Part shown: one piece after another, positions 17,193-25,362 of the stretch | Layout: every line of letters begins with the position of its first letter | Position numbering within the stretch: position 1 is the stretch's first letter | Assembly: GCA_902364065.1 (NCBI GenBank) | Contig: CABJCJ010000005.1 | Location: 1 to 64,000 of the forward strand | DNA length: 64,000 nucleotides | Direction: 5' to 3' | DNA from: Veillonellaceae bacterium SB90 | GTDB lineage: Bacteria; Bacillota; Negativicutes; Selenomonadales; Selenomonadaceae | Translations under genes and position numbers: made by a program | Notes under the pieces: generated by a model | The model's database searches: none | What the model was told of the DNA's origin: nothing | The model's input: only the letters and a program-made list of their open reading frames with translations

Positions 17193-17245
17193 ACACCGCC
17201 CGAATGCAATAATAAACAATACGTTAATTCCAAAACAAACAAAAA

Positions 17246-18403
17246 TCATCCTCGCGTGCCCAACGCCGAAATATCCATATCGACATCGATGAGGATGTCA
17301 TAAGCGGGAAATGCCGCCTGAACCTCCCGATGCAGTTCCTTCAGGACAGCAGGGATGTCCGTGCCGAAGCGCACGACGACATCGAAGCGCATGTCCTTCT
17401 TCTCGCGGTTGACGTAGAAGCCGTGCACCTGCAGGATCCATTCGCGGTGAGCCAGCACGATCTTGTAGACCTGTTTGCGCATCGCGATGGCTTCATCATC
17501 GTTCGTATTGTAGGAATAGACCGTGACCCCCATCAGGCGCACGCCGGTCGCCTCATAGACCTTGTCGTGGATGCGGCGCGTCAGGCGGTCGACCTCCTCC
17601 ACCGTCATGGTATCGGGCAGCTCGATATGCACCGACGCGTAATTGCGCCCCGGGCCGTAATTGTTGAGCATGAGGTCGTAGGCCCCGCGGATTTCCGGCT
17701 CGGCCGCCAGCATGCCCTTGATCCTGCGGACGAGTACGGGGTCCGGGCGTTCACCGAGGATGTCGTTGAGCGTGTCGCGCATCATGTCGATGCCGGATTT
17801 CAGGATGAAGATCGCGATGATGACGCCGACGTAGGCCTCGAGCGAGACGCCCGTGCCCAGGTAGATGAGTGCTGAAGCGAGCACGGAGAAAGACAGTACG
17901 GCATCGAAGAGCGCGTCGGCCCCTGAGGCCACGAGCGCGCCGGACTCCGCGGCTTTTCCCTGCTGCTTGAAGTAGCGGCCGAGCACGATCTTGACGAGGA
18001 CGGCCACGGCGATGATGAAGAGCGACAGCAGGCTGTAGTCCGCGGGCTCCGGCTCGAAGATTTTCTTGCCCGATTCCCAGAGTGAGGTCAGGCCGGCATA
18101 AAAGACGATAGCCGCGATGATCATGGCGCTCAGATACTCGATGCGGCCATGGCCGAACGGGTGCTCGCGGTCCGGCTTGCGCCCCGCGAGTTTCGCGCCG
18201 GCCACCGTGATGACCGAGGACAGGGCATCCGAAAGGTTGTTGACGGCATCAAGGAGTACGGCGATGGAATTGGCCGTGAAGCCCACGGCTGCCTTGAAGG
18301 CTGCGAGCAGGATGTTGACGACGATGCCCACGAGGCTAGTCCGCACGATGATGCGGCCGCGTGCCGCCATCTCCTGTTGCACGGCAGATTGTTCTTCTGA
18401 CAA
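17246..18403 (-). CDS. Cation diffusion facilitator (CDF) family metal exporter
   Basis: Proton-coupled efflux of divalent cations such as Zn, Mn, Fe or Co. From a TTG at 18403 (reading SEEQSAVQQEM after the start) it has 385 residues: six membrane helices and a cytoplasmic C-terminal ferredoxin-like domain. The metal-site residues are in TM2 (LLDAVNNLSDALSS) and TM5 (SGADALFDAVLS), with the HPFGHGRIEYLSA loop between TM2 and TM3. Asp/Asn in TM2 and two Asp in TM5 fit Mn/Fe-type members better than the His-Asp Zn type, an inference only. The frame stays open upstream through the rmlB terminator, so a start inside that hairpin is rejected. Confidence 0.9.
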   Translation of the reverse strand: MSEEQSAVQQEMAARGRIIVRTSLVGIVVNILLAAFKAAVGFTANSIAVLLDAVNNLSDALSSVITVAGAKLAGRKPDREHPFGHGRIEYLSAMIIAAIVFYAGLTSLWESGKKIFEPEPADYSLLSLFIIAVAVLVKIVLGRYFKQQGKAAESGALVASGADALFDAVLSFSVLASALIYLGTGVSLEAYVGVIIAIFILKSGIDMMRDTLNDILGERPDPVLVRRIKGMLAAEPEIRGAYDLMLNNYGPGRNYASVHIELPDTMTVEEVDRLTRRIHDKVYEATGVRLMGVTVYSYNTNDDEAIAMRKQVYKIVLAHREWILQVHGFYVNREKKDMRFDVVVRFGTDIPAVLKELHREVQAAFPAYDILIDVDMDISALGTRG

Positions 18404-18438
18404 AATATCAGCTTCTTTCCCTATAATTGAACTGGTAC

Positions 18439-18482
18439 AAAAATGCCTTCCCCGCCGCCCGTCAGGAGGCTGAAGAAGGCAA
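18439..18482 (-). terminator. Terminator after rmlB
   Basis: GCCTTC and GAAGGC arms enclose a GC-rich loop, followed by ATTTTTG on the minus strand, 20 bases beyond the rmlB stop. Confidence 0.6.
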
Positions 18483-18502
18483 TTCCGCTTGACCCTGGCC
18501 AA

Positions 18503-19546
18503 TCAGATCTTGGCGTATTCGAGGACGGCGCGGCTGTCATACATGCGCTCGTAATAACTCCGGTAATCACCGCTGATGATGCCCATCCACCAGTCGCGGT
18601 GTTCGAGATACCATTTTATCGTCTTCTTGATGCCGTCCTCGAATTTCGTCTCGGGCTGCCAGCCGAGTTCCGTCTGGATCTTCGTCGGGTCAATGGCATA
18701 GCGGCGGTCATGGCCCTTGCGGTCCGTGACGTATTCGATGAGCTCTTCGGACTTGCCGAGTTCCTTGAGGATGGTCTTGACGACATCGATGTTCGCGCGC
18801 TCATTATGGCCGCCGACATTATAGACCTCACCGACGCGCCCCTTCTGCAGGATCAGGTCAATGGCGCGGCAATGATCCTCGACATAGAGCCAGTCGCGGA
18901 CGTTCCTGCCGTCGCCGTAAACCGGCAGTTTCTTGTCGGAGAGCGCGTTGATAATCATGAGCGGAATGAGCTTCTCCGGGAAATGGTACGGCCCGTAATT
19001 GTTCGAGCAGCGTGAAATCGTCGTTGGCAGCTTGTACGTGCGGTGATACGCCATGACGAGGAGATCAGCGCCGGCCTTCGAGGCCGAATACGGGCTCGAG
19101 GTCTTTAGATTCGTCTCTTCCGTGAAGAAGAGGTCCGGACGGTCGAGCGGCAGGTCGCCATAGACCTCATCCGTCGAGACCTGGTGGTAGCGGTCGATAC
19201 CGTACTTGCGACAGGCATCGAGCAGCACGCTCGTGCCGATGATGTTTGTCTGGAGGAAAATCTCCGGATTCTCAATGGAGCGGTCCACATGGGATTCCGC
19301 CGCGAAATTGACGACGACGTCCGGTTTTTCCGCTTCAAAGATGCGGTAGACCGTCTTGCGGTCTGCGATATCTGCCCGGATGAATTTAAAGTTCTTTTTC
19401 TCCATGGCGCCCTCGAGCGTCTCGAGATTACCGGCATACGTGAGCTTGTCCACGCAGATGATGCGGTCGGACGGATGCTTCTTGAGCATATAATAGATGA
19501 AGTTCGAACCGATGAAACCGGCTCCGCCTGTAACGATGATATTCAT
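18503..19546 (-). CDS. rmlB: dTDP-glucose 4,6-dehydratase
   Basis: Converts dTDP-glucose to dTDP-4-keto-6-deoxyglucose. This 347-residue extended SDR has the NAD site TGGAGFIGSNF (6-16), the STDEVYGDL active-site segment with Thr/Asp/Glu, the catalytic YSASKAG Tyr/Lys, and SNNYGPYHFPEKLIP. The ATG has GGGGG at correct spacing. The gene stands alone, with its own terminator and a 281-base divergent region to the next gene. It must work with RmlA and RmlC encoded 1.4-2.9 kb downstream in a different unit. Confidence 0.96.
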   Translation of the reverse strand: MNIIVTGGAGFIGSNFIYYMLKKHPSDRIICVDKLTYAGNLETLEGAMEKKNFKFIRADIADRKTVYRIFEAEKPDVVVNFAAESHVDRSIENPEIFLQTNIIGTSVLLDACRKYGIDRYHQVSTDEVYGDLPLDRPDLFFTEETNLKTSSPYSASKAGADLLVMAYHRTYKLPTTISRCSNNYGPYHFPEKLIPLMIINALSDKKLPVYGDGRNVRDWLYVEDHCRAIDLILQKGRVGEVYNVGGHNERANIDVVKTILKELGKSEELIEYVTDRKGHDRRYAIDPTKIQTELGWQPETKFEDGIKKTIKWYLEHRDWWMGIISGDYRSYYERMYDSRAVLEYAKI

Positions 19547-19827
19547 GCTTATTCCCCCTGTTTCTATGCTGAATGACCTGCGGGCCGTCCGCCATGCAGC
19601 GGGCCTCAGCGGTCATTTTATATCCTTTCATACATATACGACAAAGTCAAAAAAATTCCTCTTTTTTCCGGCAATATGTTTCAATTATTCGGATTTTCTG
19701 TTGAACAGAACGGTGGTGATTGCTTATTTTTGAGTTTTGGTCTACTATTTAAGATATAAGTTTGTATCATCATCGCCTGCTGCCATCAGCCCGGCAGAGA
19801 ATCGATGCGGAAAAGGAAGGGATTGAC

Positions 19828-20148
19828 ATGCTGAAATGTTCGATTTGCGGGCGTGAGATCTCGGAAAAAGAAGCGCTCATCAATCAGGATGAGGAAGGGC
19901 GCCGTCGCATCGTCTGCCGGGAATGCTTTGAAGAGGCGGTCGGGACGGACTACGACACATTCCGCTACCGCAAGGAAAATGCCAGACAGACGCTGATTGC
20001 CGTGCTCTTCTGCCTCGCAGCCACCATCTACGCCTTCATCGCACGCGGCCCGCTCTACGGCCTGCTCGGCATCGTCCTGACGGTACTCGTCTACCTCTTT
20101 GCCACCAAGAAGCCCAGACGCCGGAATGGACACACCAGGGAGAAATAA
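19828..20148 (+). CDS. Small membrane protein with N-terminal zinc ribbon
   Basis: 106 residues from the ATG at 19828, preceded by GGAAGG at 7 bases. A CxxC pair at Cys4/Cys7 and another at Cys30/Cys33 form a treble-clef or ribbon-type Zn site (MLKCSICGRE and VCRECFEE). Two membrane helices follow at about 55-71 and 76-92, then a basic tail. The family is not recognised. The layout resembles short zinc-ribbon membrane proteins of unknown role in Firmicutes. It is the only plus-strand gene between bglA and the M48 protease and is divergent from rmlB. The hairpin at 20199-20252 follows. Confidence 0.7.
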   Translation: MLKCSICGREISEKEALINQDEEGRRRIVCRECFEEAVGTDYDTFRYRKENARQTLIAVLFCLAATIYAFIARGPLYGLLGIVLTVLVYLFATKKPRRRNGHTREK

Positions 20149-20198
20149 CGCAGCGTGACCGCCGTACAGGCCTCTTGCGATGCGTTCAGAAAACGGCT

Positions 20199-20252
20199 GA
20201 GCGGCCATGCAGCTTCGCCAGGAACATTCCTGACGAGGATGCATGGCCGCTC
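20199..20252. repeat. Long GC-rich inverted repeat between convergent genes
   Basis: GAGCGGCCATGCA and TGCATGGCCGCTC are perfect 13-base arms (20199-20211 and 20240-20252), with an inner CAGGAA/TTCCTG dyad. It lies between the zinc-ribbon gene and the CBS gene, which converge. There is no clear T-run on either side, so it may be a terminator of unusual type or a REP-like element. Confidence 0.6.
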
Positions 20253-20305
20253 TTGCGCCAACCATGAGTCGTGAGACTCCCGATCTTATTTCCTGTTTCA
20301 GAACA

Positions 20306-20752
20306 TCAGAGCAGCATCTTGATGATGTCGCGGCGCGCAACGATGCCGTGCAGATGACCTTCACCATCGATGACGGGCAGGCGCTTGATGTGCTTGTCGA
20401 ACATGAGCTTGGCCACTTTGCTGACTTCATCGTCCTCGCGGACCGAGATGACCTTCTCCGTCATGATCTGCTCGGCCGAAGTCGCGGCAATCTTGCGGAA
20501 GGCTTCGCGGTATTCGCGCAGTCCCGAATAATAGATGACGGCACCGAGGATGCAGAGTTCATCCGGCAGGTCCGGCGTGACCTCCTTGCACATGAGATCG
20601 CCCTCACTGACGATGCCGCAGACCTTGCCCGTATCGTCCACGACAGGCATCCCGGAGATGTGATTCTGGATGAGTGTCTCGGCAATTTCCCGGATCGAGG
20701 CATCCCGCTTGACTGTGATGACATCTTTCGTCATGATTTCTTTCACTAACAT
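20306..20752 (-). CDS. Tandem CBS-domain protein
   Basis: 148 residues made of two CBS domains (about 1-60 and 88-146), each with the usual MTKDVITV / MTEKVISVREDDEVSKVAKLMF and HISGMPVVDD / HIKRLPVIDGEGHLHGIVARRDI pattern. Such paired domains bind adenosine nucleotides and act as energy sensors or ion-strength switches. With no catalytic domain fused, the partner is unknown. The ATG at 20752 (MLVKEIM) has GTGGGG 8 bases upstream; an ATG seven codons earlier lacks a ribosome site. It is monocistronic, with the convergent zinc-ribbon gene and the hairpin downstream. Confidence 0.88.
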   Translation of the reverse strand: MLVKEIMTKDVITVKRDASIREIAETLIQNHISGMPVVDDTGKVCGIVSEGDLMCKEVTPDLPDELCILGAVIYYSGLREYREAFRKIAATSAEQIMTEKVISVREDDEVSKVAKLMFDKHIKRLPVIDGEGHLHGIVARRDIIKMLL

Positions 20753-20911
20753 AGGAAACACCCCACTTTTCATAAATCAGCAAGATACACTGGAAATCCC
20801 CAGTTATCCATTTATTACTTAATTATTCGCGGTGCATTGACGACTATCCTTCTTTTGTAGAAAAATTCCGAGAAATAATTGCCGTTTTCTTCTGCGTTCC
20901 TGTACAAATCG

Positions 20912-20920
20912 TGTTATAAT
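20912..20920 (+). promoter_or_regulatory. Extended -10 promoter of the M48 protease gene
   Basis: TGTTATAAT at 20912-20920; no strong -35. The leader of about 60 bases ends in AAAGGGG before the start. Confidence 0.5.
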
Positions 20921-20985
20921 GAAACAAACGAAACCTTACAGGAAGTTTTTGGCCATCATTTTGACAATAAAAAGGGGCGTTGATC

Positions 20986-22083
20986 ATGACTCAAGCGCAA
21001 AAATCCCGTACATCCAGACTCAAAAAGAAACTGCTGCCGCTCGCGCTGGCAGCCTGCCTTGCCGTACCGGGCGGCTACATGATTGCCCCGGCTCCGCAGG
21101 CTTCGGCGGCATTTGGCTGGGGCAGCATCATCGGCGCCGGCATCCAGGGCGCCGCCGCGCATGCACAACTCACGCAGATTCTCAAGAAGTACAACGATTC
21201 GGAGGAAGGGCGCCAGGAATTCTTCGAGGAAATGAAAAAGCAGTACGGCGTCAACAACGATGCCTACCTCAACAACCGCCTCGACACAATCATGGCCAAT
21301 CTGACATCAGCCATCGGCGCCGTCGATCCGACCATCTATGACAAGCCTTACAACTACTTCATAAACAACGATACGAGCTTCAATGCCTTCTGCACGCTCG
21401 GGCACAACATGAGCGTCAACACGGGCCTCTTCTCCGTGCTGACGAACGAGGATGAGATTGCCGTCGTGCTCGGCCACGAGATGGGCCATGGCCAGAAGGA
21501 TCATCCGGCCAAGGGCGCACGCCGCAGCCTCAACATGGCCATCATTGGTGCAGCCACGGGCTCGGAGCTCGGCAGCATCGTCACGAGCGTCATCAACAAC
21601 CGCAACATCACGAAGCCGATGGAGCGCGAAGCCGATGCGCTGGCCTTCGAATACATCACACACTCCAATTACAATCCGGGCGCCTGTGCGGCCGTCTGGC
21701 AGCGCGTGCTCGACAAATCGAAGACGGAACCCAGCGCCCTGCAGCAGTTCCTGTCCGACCATCCGAGCGATAACGACCGCCGCGATGCCTACGTCAAGAA
21801 ACTCACGGCCTACAGCAACAACCATGTGACCGTGAAGGACGGTGTCGTCAGCGTCAACGGCAAGGAATTCGACAAGCCGGCACCGCAGGGCGACATGTCC
21901 GCCGCCGAACGCTCGTATTTCGTCGCGGGCAACCTCGCCGCCGCCTACCACAACGGCCATAACAAGGAACAGGCCTATGCCGACGGCAATACCGTGATGC
22001 TCGGCGCACAGCCCATCATCAGCTGCAACAGTCAGGATGAATCGGCCGCAAGCCTCGCGGAAACGCTCAACAAAATAAAATAA
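20986..22083 (+). CDS. Exported M48-family zinc metalloprotease
   Basis: Secreted or periplasmic peptidase of the BepA/LoiP group. The signal peptide has a basic Lys-rich start, a hydrophobic core at about 16-35 and likely cleavage after ASA near residue 42. The Zn motif HEMGH lies at 164-168 and the third ligand is Glu215 in EREADALAFEY. The domain is followed by a 90-residue tail. The ATG at 20986 has AAAGGGG 8 bases upstream; a TTG two codons earlier is too close. It has 365 residues. Homologues degrade misassembled envelope proteins, which would suit a Negativicute with an outer membrane. No terminator is seen before the tRNA promoter. Confidence 0.87.
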   Translation: MTQAQKSRTSRLKKKLLPLALAACLAVPGGYMIAPAPQASAAFGWGSIIGAGIQGAAAHAQLTQILKKYNDSEEGRQEFFEEMKKQYGVNNDAYLNNRLDTIMANLTSAIGAVDPTIYDKPYNYFINNDTSFNAFCTLGHNMSVNTGLFSVLTNEDEIAVVLGHEMGHGQKDHPAKGARRSLNMAIIGAATGSELGSIVTSVINNRNITKPMEREADALAFEYITHSNYNPGACAAVWQRVLDKSKTEPSALQQFLSDHPSDNDRRDAYVKKLTAYSNNHVTVKDGVVSVNGKEFDKPAPQGDMSAAERSYFVAGNLAAAYHNGHNKEQAYADGNTVMLGAQPIISCNSQDESAASLAETLNKIK

Positions 22084-22102
22084 ATAAATGTAAAAAAAGT
22101 TG

Positions 22103-22131
22103 TTGACAAAGCCTCTGATTTTCCGTATAAT
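22103..22131 (+). promoter_or_regulatory. Consensus sigma-70 promoter of tRNA-Pro
   Basis: TTGACA (22103-22108), 17-base spacer, TATAAT (22126-22131): a perfect match to consensus, 15 bases before the tRNA. Confidence 0.9.
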
Positions 22132-22145
22132 ACTTCTTGTGATTG

Positions 22146-22222
22146 CGGGATGTGGCACAGTTTGGTAGCGCGCATCGTTCGGGACGATGAGGCCGCAGGT
22201 TCGAATCCTGTCATCCCGACCA
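22146..22222 (+). tRNA. tRNA-Pro (anticodon CGG)
   Basis: 77 bases with encoded CCA. Acceptor arms CGGGATG and CATCCCG pair fully. The anticodon arm CATCG/CGATG carries loop TTCGGGA, giving CGG, which reads CCG. The T-arm has GGTTCGAATCC. It is a single-gene unit between its own promoter and terminator, reading the Pro codon favoured in GC-rich genes. Confidence 0.95.
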
Positions 22223-22233
22223 TTTGAATGGTC

Positions 22234-22264
22234 AAGCCGTCAGCTTATGCTGGCGGCTTTTTTG
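22234..22264 (+). terminator. Terminator of tRNA-Pro
   Basis: AAGCCGTCAGC and GCTGGCGGCTT stem with a TTAT loop, then TTTTTT. Confidence 0.88.
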
Positions 22265-22266
22265 TG

Positions 22267-22308
22267 TAAAAAAGAGGTGCGACAGCAAAACAGGCGCCAC
22301 ACCTCTCT
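22267..22308 (-). terminator. Terminator of the AGCS symporter gene
   Basis: Minus-strand AGAGGTG and CACCTCT stem followed by TTTTTTAC, 30 bases after the stop. Confidence 0.75.
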
Positions 22309-22337
22309 TATATGATCCGGCAGTCAGCCGGCAGGAC

Positions 22338-23768
22338 TCAGCTGAGCTTGGCATCTTCCGGCTGATAATCGATGCTCTCTCCCTGCTTCTCCTTCTCGAC
22401 CACGGCATGCTGGAACTCGAAGCACTCCTCCGCGATGTCCTTGTTGAGCCAGAGCAGGCAGATGAGGTTCGGAATGGCCATGAGGCCGTTCATCGTATCG
22501 GAGAAATTCCAGACGACATCGAGCGTCGTCGTCGCACCGACGAACGTCACGAGGCTGAAGAGCACGCGGTAGCTCATGATGACCCTGCGGTTCTTGATGA
22601 GATACTCCAGCGCCTTCTCGCCGTAATACTCCCAGCCAAGGATCGTTGAAAATGCAAAAAGCGTCAACGAAATCGATACGATAAGCTTGCCATACGGGCC
22701 AAAGACCGTGCTGAACGCTGCAATCGTCAGCTGTGCACCCGAGAGCAGTTTGCCTGTCTCGGGGTCCGTCGTGCCGAGCACGCCCGAAGACGAGATGACA
22801 AGCGCCGTCAGCATGCAGACGATCATCGTGTCGAAGAACGTGCCCGTCATGTTGACGTAGCCCTGGCGCGACGCATGGTCCGTGCGCGCAGCGGCCGCGG
22901 CAATCGGTGCGGAGCCGAGGCCTGCCTCATTCGAGAAGACGCCGCGCGCGACGCCCCAGCGCATCGACGTCAGAGCCGTGGCCACGATGGAGCCGCCGAC
23001 GCCGCCTGCCACCGAATCAAAGGAAAAGGCCATACGGAACATCTCGGCAATGCCGGCCGGTACGGCTTCAACGTTGACGACGATGACGATGAGCGCGACG
23101 ACGAAATAAAAGAGTGCCATGGCCGGAACGACGATGCTCGAAACCATGCCGATGCGGCGGATGCCGCGAATCAGGACCGAAAGCGCCACGACGGCAATGA
23201 TGATACCCGTTAGCTCCGTCGGGACGGCATAACTGGAGGCAAGCGCCGCCGAGATGGAATTGGCCTGCGTCATGTTGCCGATGCCAAATGAGGCCAGCAC
23301 GACGAACGACGCGAACAGGAAGGCCAGCGTGCGTCCGACATACGGATTGCGGATGCCGTTCTTCATCGCGTACATCGGCCCGCCGGCCATCTCCCCCACG
23401 CTGTTCGTCTCACGGTACTTGACGGCCAGTACCGATTCGCCGTATTTCGTCGAGAGGCCGAAGGCCGCGCTGATCCACATCCAGACAATGGCGCCGGGAC
23501 CGCCGAGCACCATGGCCGTCGCGACACCGACGATATTGCCCGTGCCTACGGTCGCCGAAAGTGCCGTCATCAGCGACTGGAACGGCGAAATGTCGCCCGC
23601 ATGGCGGTCGCGATGGCGAAAGATCATCGAAACGGCATACCAGAGATTCCGCCACGGCAGGAAATGCAGCCGGATGGTCAGGAATATACCAGTGCCGACC
23701 AGCAGTGCGAGCATGACGGGGCCCCATACAAAGTTATTGACTTCTGCCAGAAGTTTAGCAAAATCCAT
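22338..23768 (-). CDS. Alanine/glycine:cation symporter (AGCS family)
   Basis: Sodium-coupled uptake of alanine or glycine. It has 476 residues from the ATG at 23768 (MDFAKLLAEVN), with GGGAGG 7 bases upstream; an upstream in-frame start overlaps that site. Around ten hydrophobic helices are visible, with AGCS motifs SALSATVGTGNIVGVATA, GGPGAIVWMW, GGPMYAM and FSNEAGLGSAPIAAAAA. It is a single gene with a 190-base leader containing a large hairpin, and a good promoter immediately after purD. It resembles AlsT/DagA; substrate preference is not decidable. Confidence 0.93.
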   Translation of the reverse strand: MDFAKLLAEVNNFVWGPVMLALLVGTGIFLTIRLHFLPWRNLWYAVSMIFRHRDRHAGDISPFQSLMTALSATVGTGNIVGVATAMVLGGPGAIVWMWISAAFGLSTKYGESVLAVKYRETNSVGEMAGGPMYAMKNGIRNPYVGRTLAFLFASFVVLASFGIGNMTQANSISAALASSYAVPTELTGIIIAVVALSVLIRGIRRIGMVSSIVVPAMALFYFVVALIVIVVNVEAVPAGIAEMFRMAFSFDSVAGGVGGSIVATALTSMRWGVARGVFSNEAGLGSAPIAAAAARTDHASRQGYVNMTGTFFDTMIVCMLTALVISSSGVLGTTDPETGKLLSGAQLTIAAFSTVFGPYGKLIVSISLTLFAFSTILGWEYYGEKALEYLIKNRRVIMSYRVLFSLVTFVGATTTLDVVWNFSDTMNGLMAIPNLICLLWLNKDIAEECFEFQHAVVEKEKQGESIDYQPEDAKLS

Positions 23769-23882
23769 ACCAAGCCCTCCCAAAGATACGATAATTCCTT
23801 ATGAAGTCCTAATAAAACCAACAATTCCTACAATTTCTGCAGCAATCCCCCTGCAAAAACGTCGGGCGGCGCCTGAAAACAA

Positions 23883-23943
23883 TAAAACGCTCCGGCGTCT
23901 CCCCGGGAAAATGAGCAGTCCCAGCGAAGACTCCAGAGCGTCC
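23883..23943 (-). promoter_or_regulatory. Terminator-like hairpin in the symporter leader
   Basis: On the minus strand ACGCTCTGGAGTCT pairs with GGAGACGCCGGAGCGT (wobble plus one mismatch), then TTTTATTGTTTT. It lies after the promoter at 23966-23994 and before the symporter start. It could end the purine operon, attenuate the symporter transcript, or both. Confidence 0.55.
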
Positions 23944-23965
23944 ATCGTTGACGTCTACATGTACT

Positions 23966-23994
23966 ATTATAATGTACTTATGTAACTTTGTAAA
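23966..23994 (-). promoter_or_regulatory. Promoter of the AGCS symporter
   Basis: Minus-strand TTTACA (23989-23994), 17-base spacer, TATAAT (23966-23971), starting only 8 bases after the purD stop codon. Confidence 0.75.
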
Positions 23995-24001
23995 CTATAT
24001 T

Positions 24002-25285
24002 TTATTTTTCCTGCAGGCGTTCGAGTGCACGGTGCGCAATATCCTTGCGGTAGAAGGCATCCTGGAACGTGATGGCAGCGACGCCCTTGTACGCCTTGTC
24101 CACGGCCTGCTTGACCGTCGGAGCCTTGGCAACGACGCCGAGGACGCGGCCGCCATTCGTGACAACTGCCCCGTCCTTCTCGGCCGTACCGGCATGGAAG
24201 ACGAGCGTATCTGCGGCCTTGGCCTTCTCAAGGCCGTCAATCGCATAGCCCTTCTGATAAGATTTCGGATAGCCGCCCGATGCCATGACGACACAGACAG
24301 CCGCACCGTCGCTCCACTTGATGTCGAGATCCGCCAGGGTGCCATCCACGCAGGCGAGCATGATCTTGACGAGATCGCTCTCCAAAAGGGGCAACACGAC
24401 CTGCGTCTCGGGGTCGCCGAAACGCGCGTTGAACTCGACGACCTTCGGCCCCTCATCCGTGATCATGAGACCGGCGTAGAGACAGCCCTTGTATGGACGG
24501 CCTTCCTTGGCCATGGCCGCGATGACGGGCTTCAGGATCTTTTCCGTGGCCTCGGCGACGAGCTCCTTCGTCATGACGGGAGCCGGTGCATACGTACCCA
24601 TGCCACCCGTATTCGGCCCCTTGTCGCCATCATAGGCGCGCTTGTGGTCCTGCGAGCTGACCATCGGGACGATTGTCCTGCCATCGGTAAAGGCCAGGAG
24701 CGATGCTTCCTCGCCGTCCATGAATTCCTCGATGACGACGCGGCTGCCGGCCTTGCCAAAGGCCGCATCGTCCATGATCTCATGGACGGCCTCCAAGGCC
24801 TCTTCCTTCGTCATGGCGACGATGACGCCCTTGCCGGCAGCGAGGCCGTCCGCCTTGATGACAATCGGCGCACCCTCTTTTTCCACATAGGCACGGGCTT
24901 CGTCCGCATCGGTGAAAACCTCGTATTTTGCCGTCGGGATGCCGTATTTCTTCATGAGGTTCTTCGAGAAGGACTTGGAGCCCTCGAGCTCAGCGGCGAG
25001 CTTCGTTGGACCGAACGCCTTGATGCCGGCTGCGTTCATCGCATCGACGACGCCATTCGTCAGCGGGACTTCCGGACCGACGACGACAAGGTCGATGGCC
25101 TTGTCCTGCGCGAGTTTCACGAGCGCTGCATTGTCGCAGATATCCACGCCCGGGATGCATGTTGCGACTTCTGCCATGCCGGGGTTTCCAGGCACCGCGT
25201 AGAGTTTCGTGGCAAGGGGCGACTGCGCGAGTTTCCAGGCCAGCGTGTGCTCACGGCCGCCCGAACCAATTACTAAGATGTTCAT
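24002..25285 (-). CDS. purD: Phosphoribosylamine-glycine ligase (GAR synthetase)
   Basis: Second step of purine synthesis: ATP-dependent joining of glycine to phosphoribosylamine. The 427-residue ATP-grasp enzyme begins with MNILVIGSGGREHTLAWKL, the N-terminal Rossmann domain. The ATP-grasp core includes IKADGLAAGKGV and the Mg site EFNARFGDPETQ near residue 285. GGAGG lies 7 bases before the ATG. It is the last gene of the operon, 77 bases after purH. Confidence 0.97.
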   Translation of the reverse strand: MNILVIGSGGREHTLAWKLAQSPLATKLYAVPGNPGMAEVATCIPGVDICDNAALVKLAQDKAIDLVVVGPEVPLTNGVVDAMNAAGIKAFGPTKLAAELEGSKSFSKNLMKKYGIPTAKYEVFTDADEARAYVEKEGAPIVIKADGLAAGKGVIVAMTKEEALEAVHEIMDDAAFGKAGSRVVIEEFMDGEEASLLAFTDGRTIVPMVSSQDHKRAYDGDKGPNTGGMGTYAPAPVMTKELVAEATEKILKPVIAAMAKEGRPYKGCLYAGLMITDEGPKVVEFNARFGDPETQVVLPLLESDLVKIMLACVDGTLADLDIKWSDGAAVCVVMASGGYPKSYQKGYAIDGLEKAKAADTLVFHAGTAEKDGAVVTNGGRVLGVVAKAPTVKQAVDKAYKGVAAITFQDAFYRKDIAHRALERLQEK

Positions 25286-25362
25286 GCTGATTCCTCCACA
25301 AAAACAGCCCTCTCCCGCAGGCGCAGGGGAATATCCCCTTTTCTGCGGGAAAAGGCTTCTTT

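Noticed and set aside
18404..18502. 33-codon N-terminal extension of the CDF transporter
   Set aside because: It would be translated from the rmlB terminator hairpin; the TTG at 18403 gives the normal family N-terminus.
23784..23965. Glycine riboswitch in the AGCS leader
   Set aside because: Only a CTCTGGAG-like word is present. The conserved glycine-binding core and tandem aptamer are not visible, so only a generic hairpin is called.
25286..25362. Frameshifted remainder of PurH
   Set aside because: Only 77 bases separate purH from purD, far too short for the missing domain of about 300 residues, and none of it reads as AICAR transformylase.
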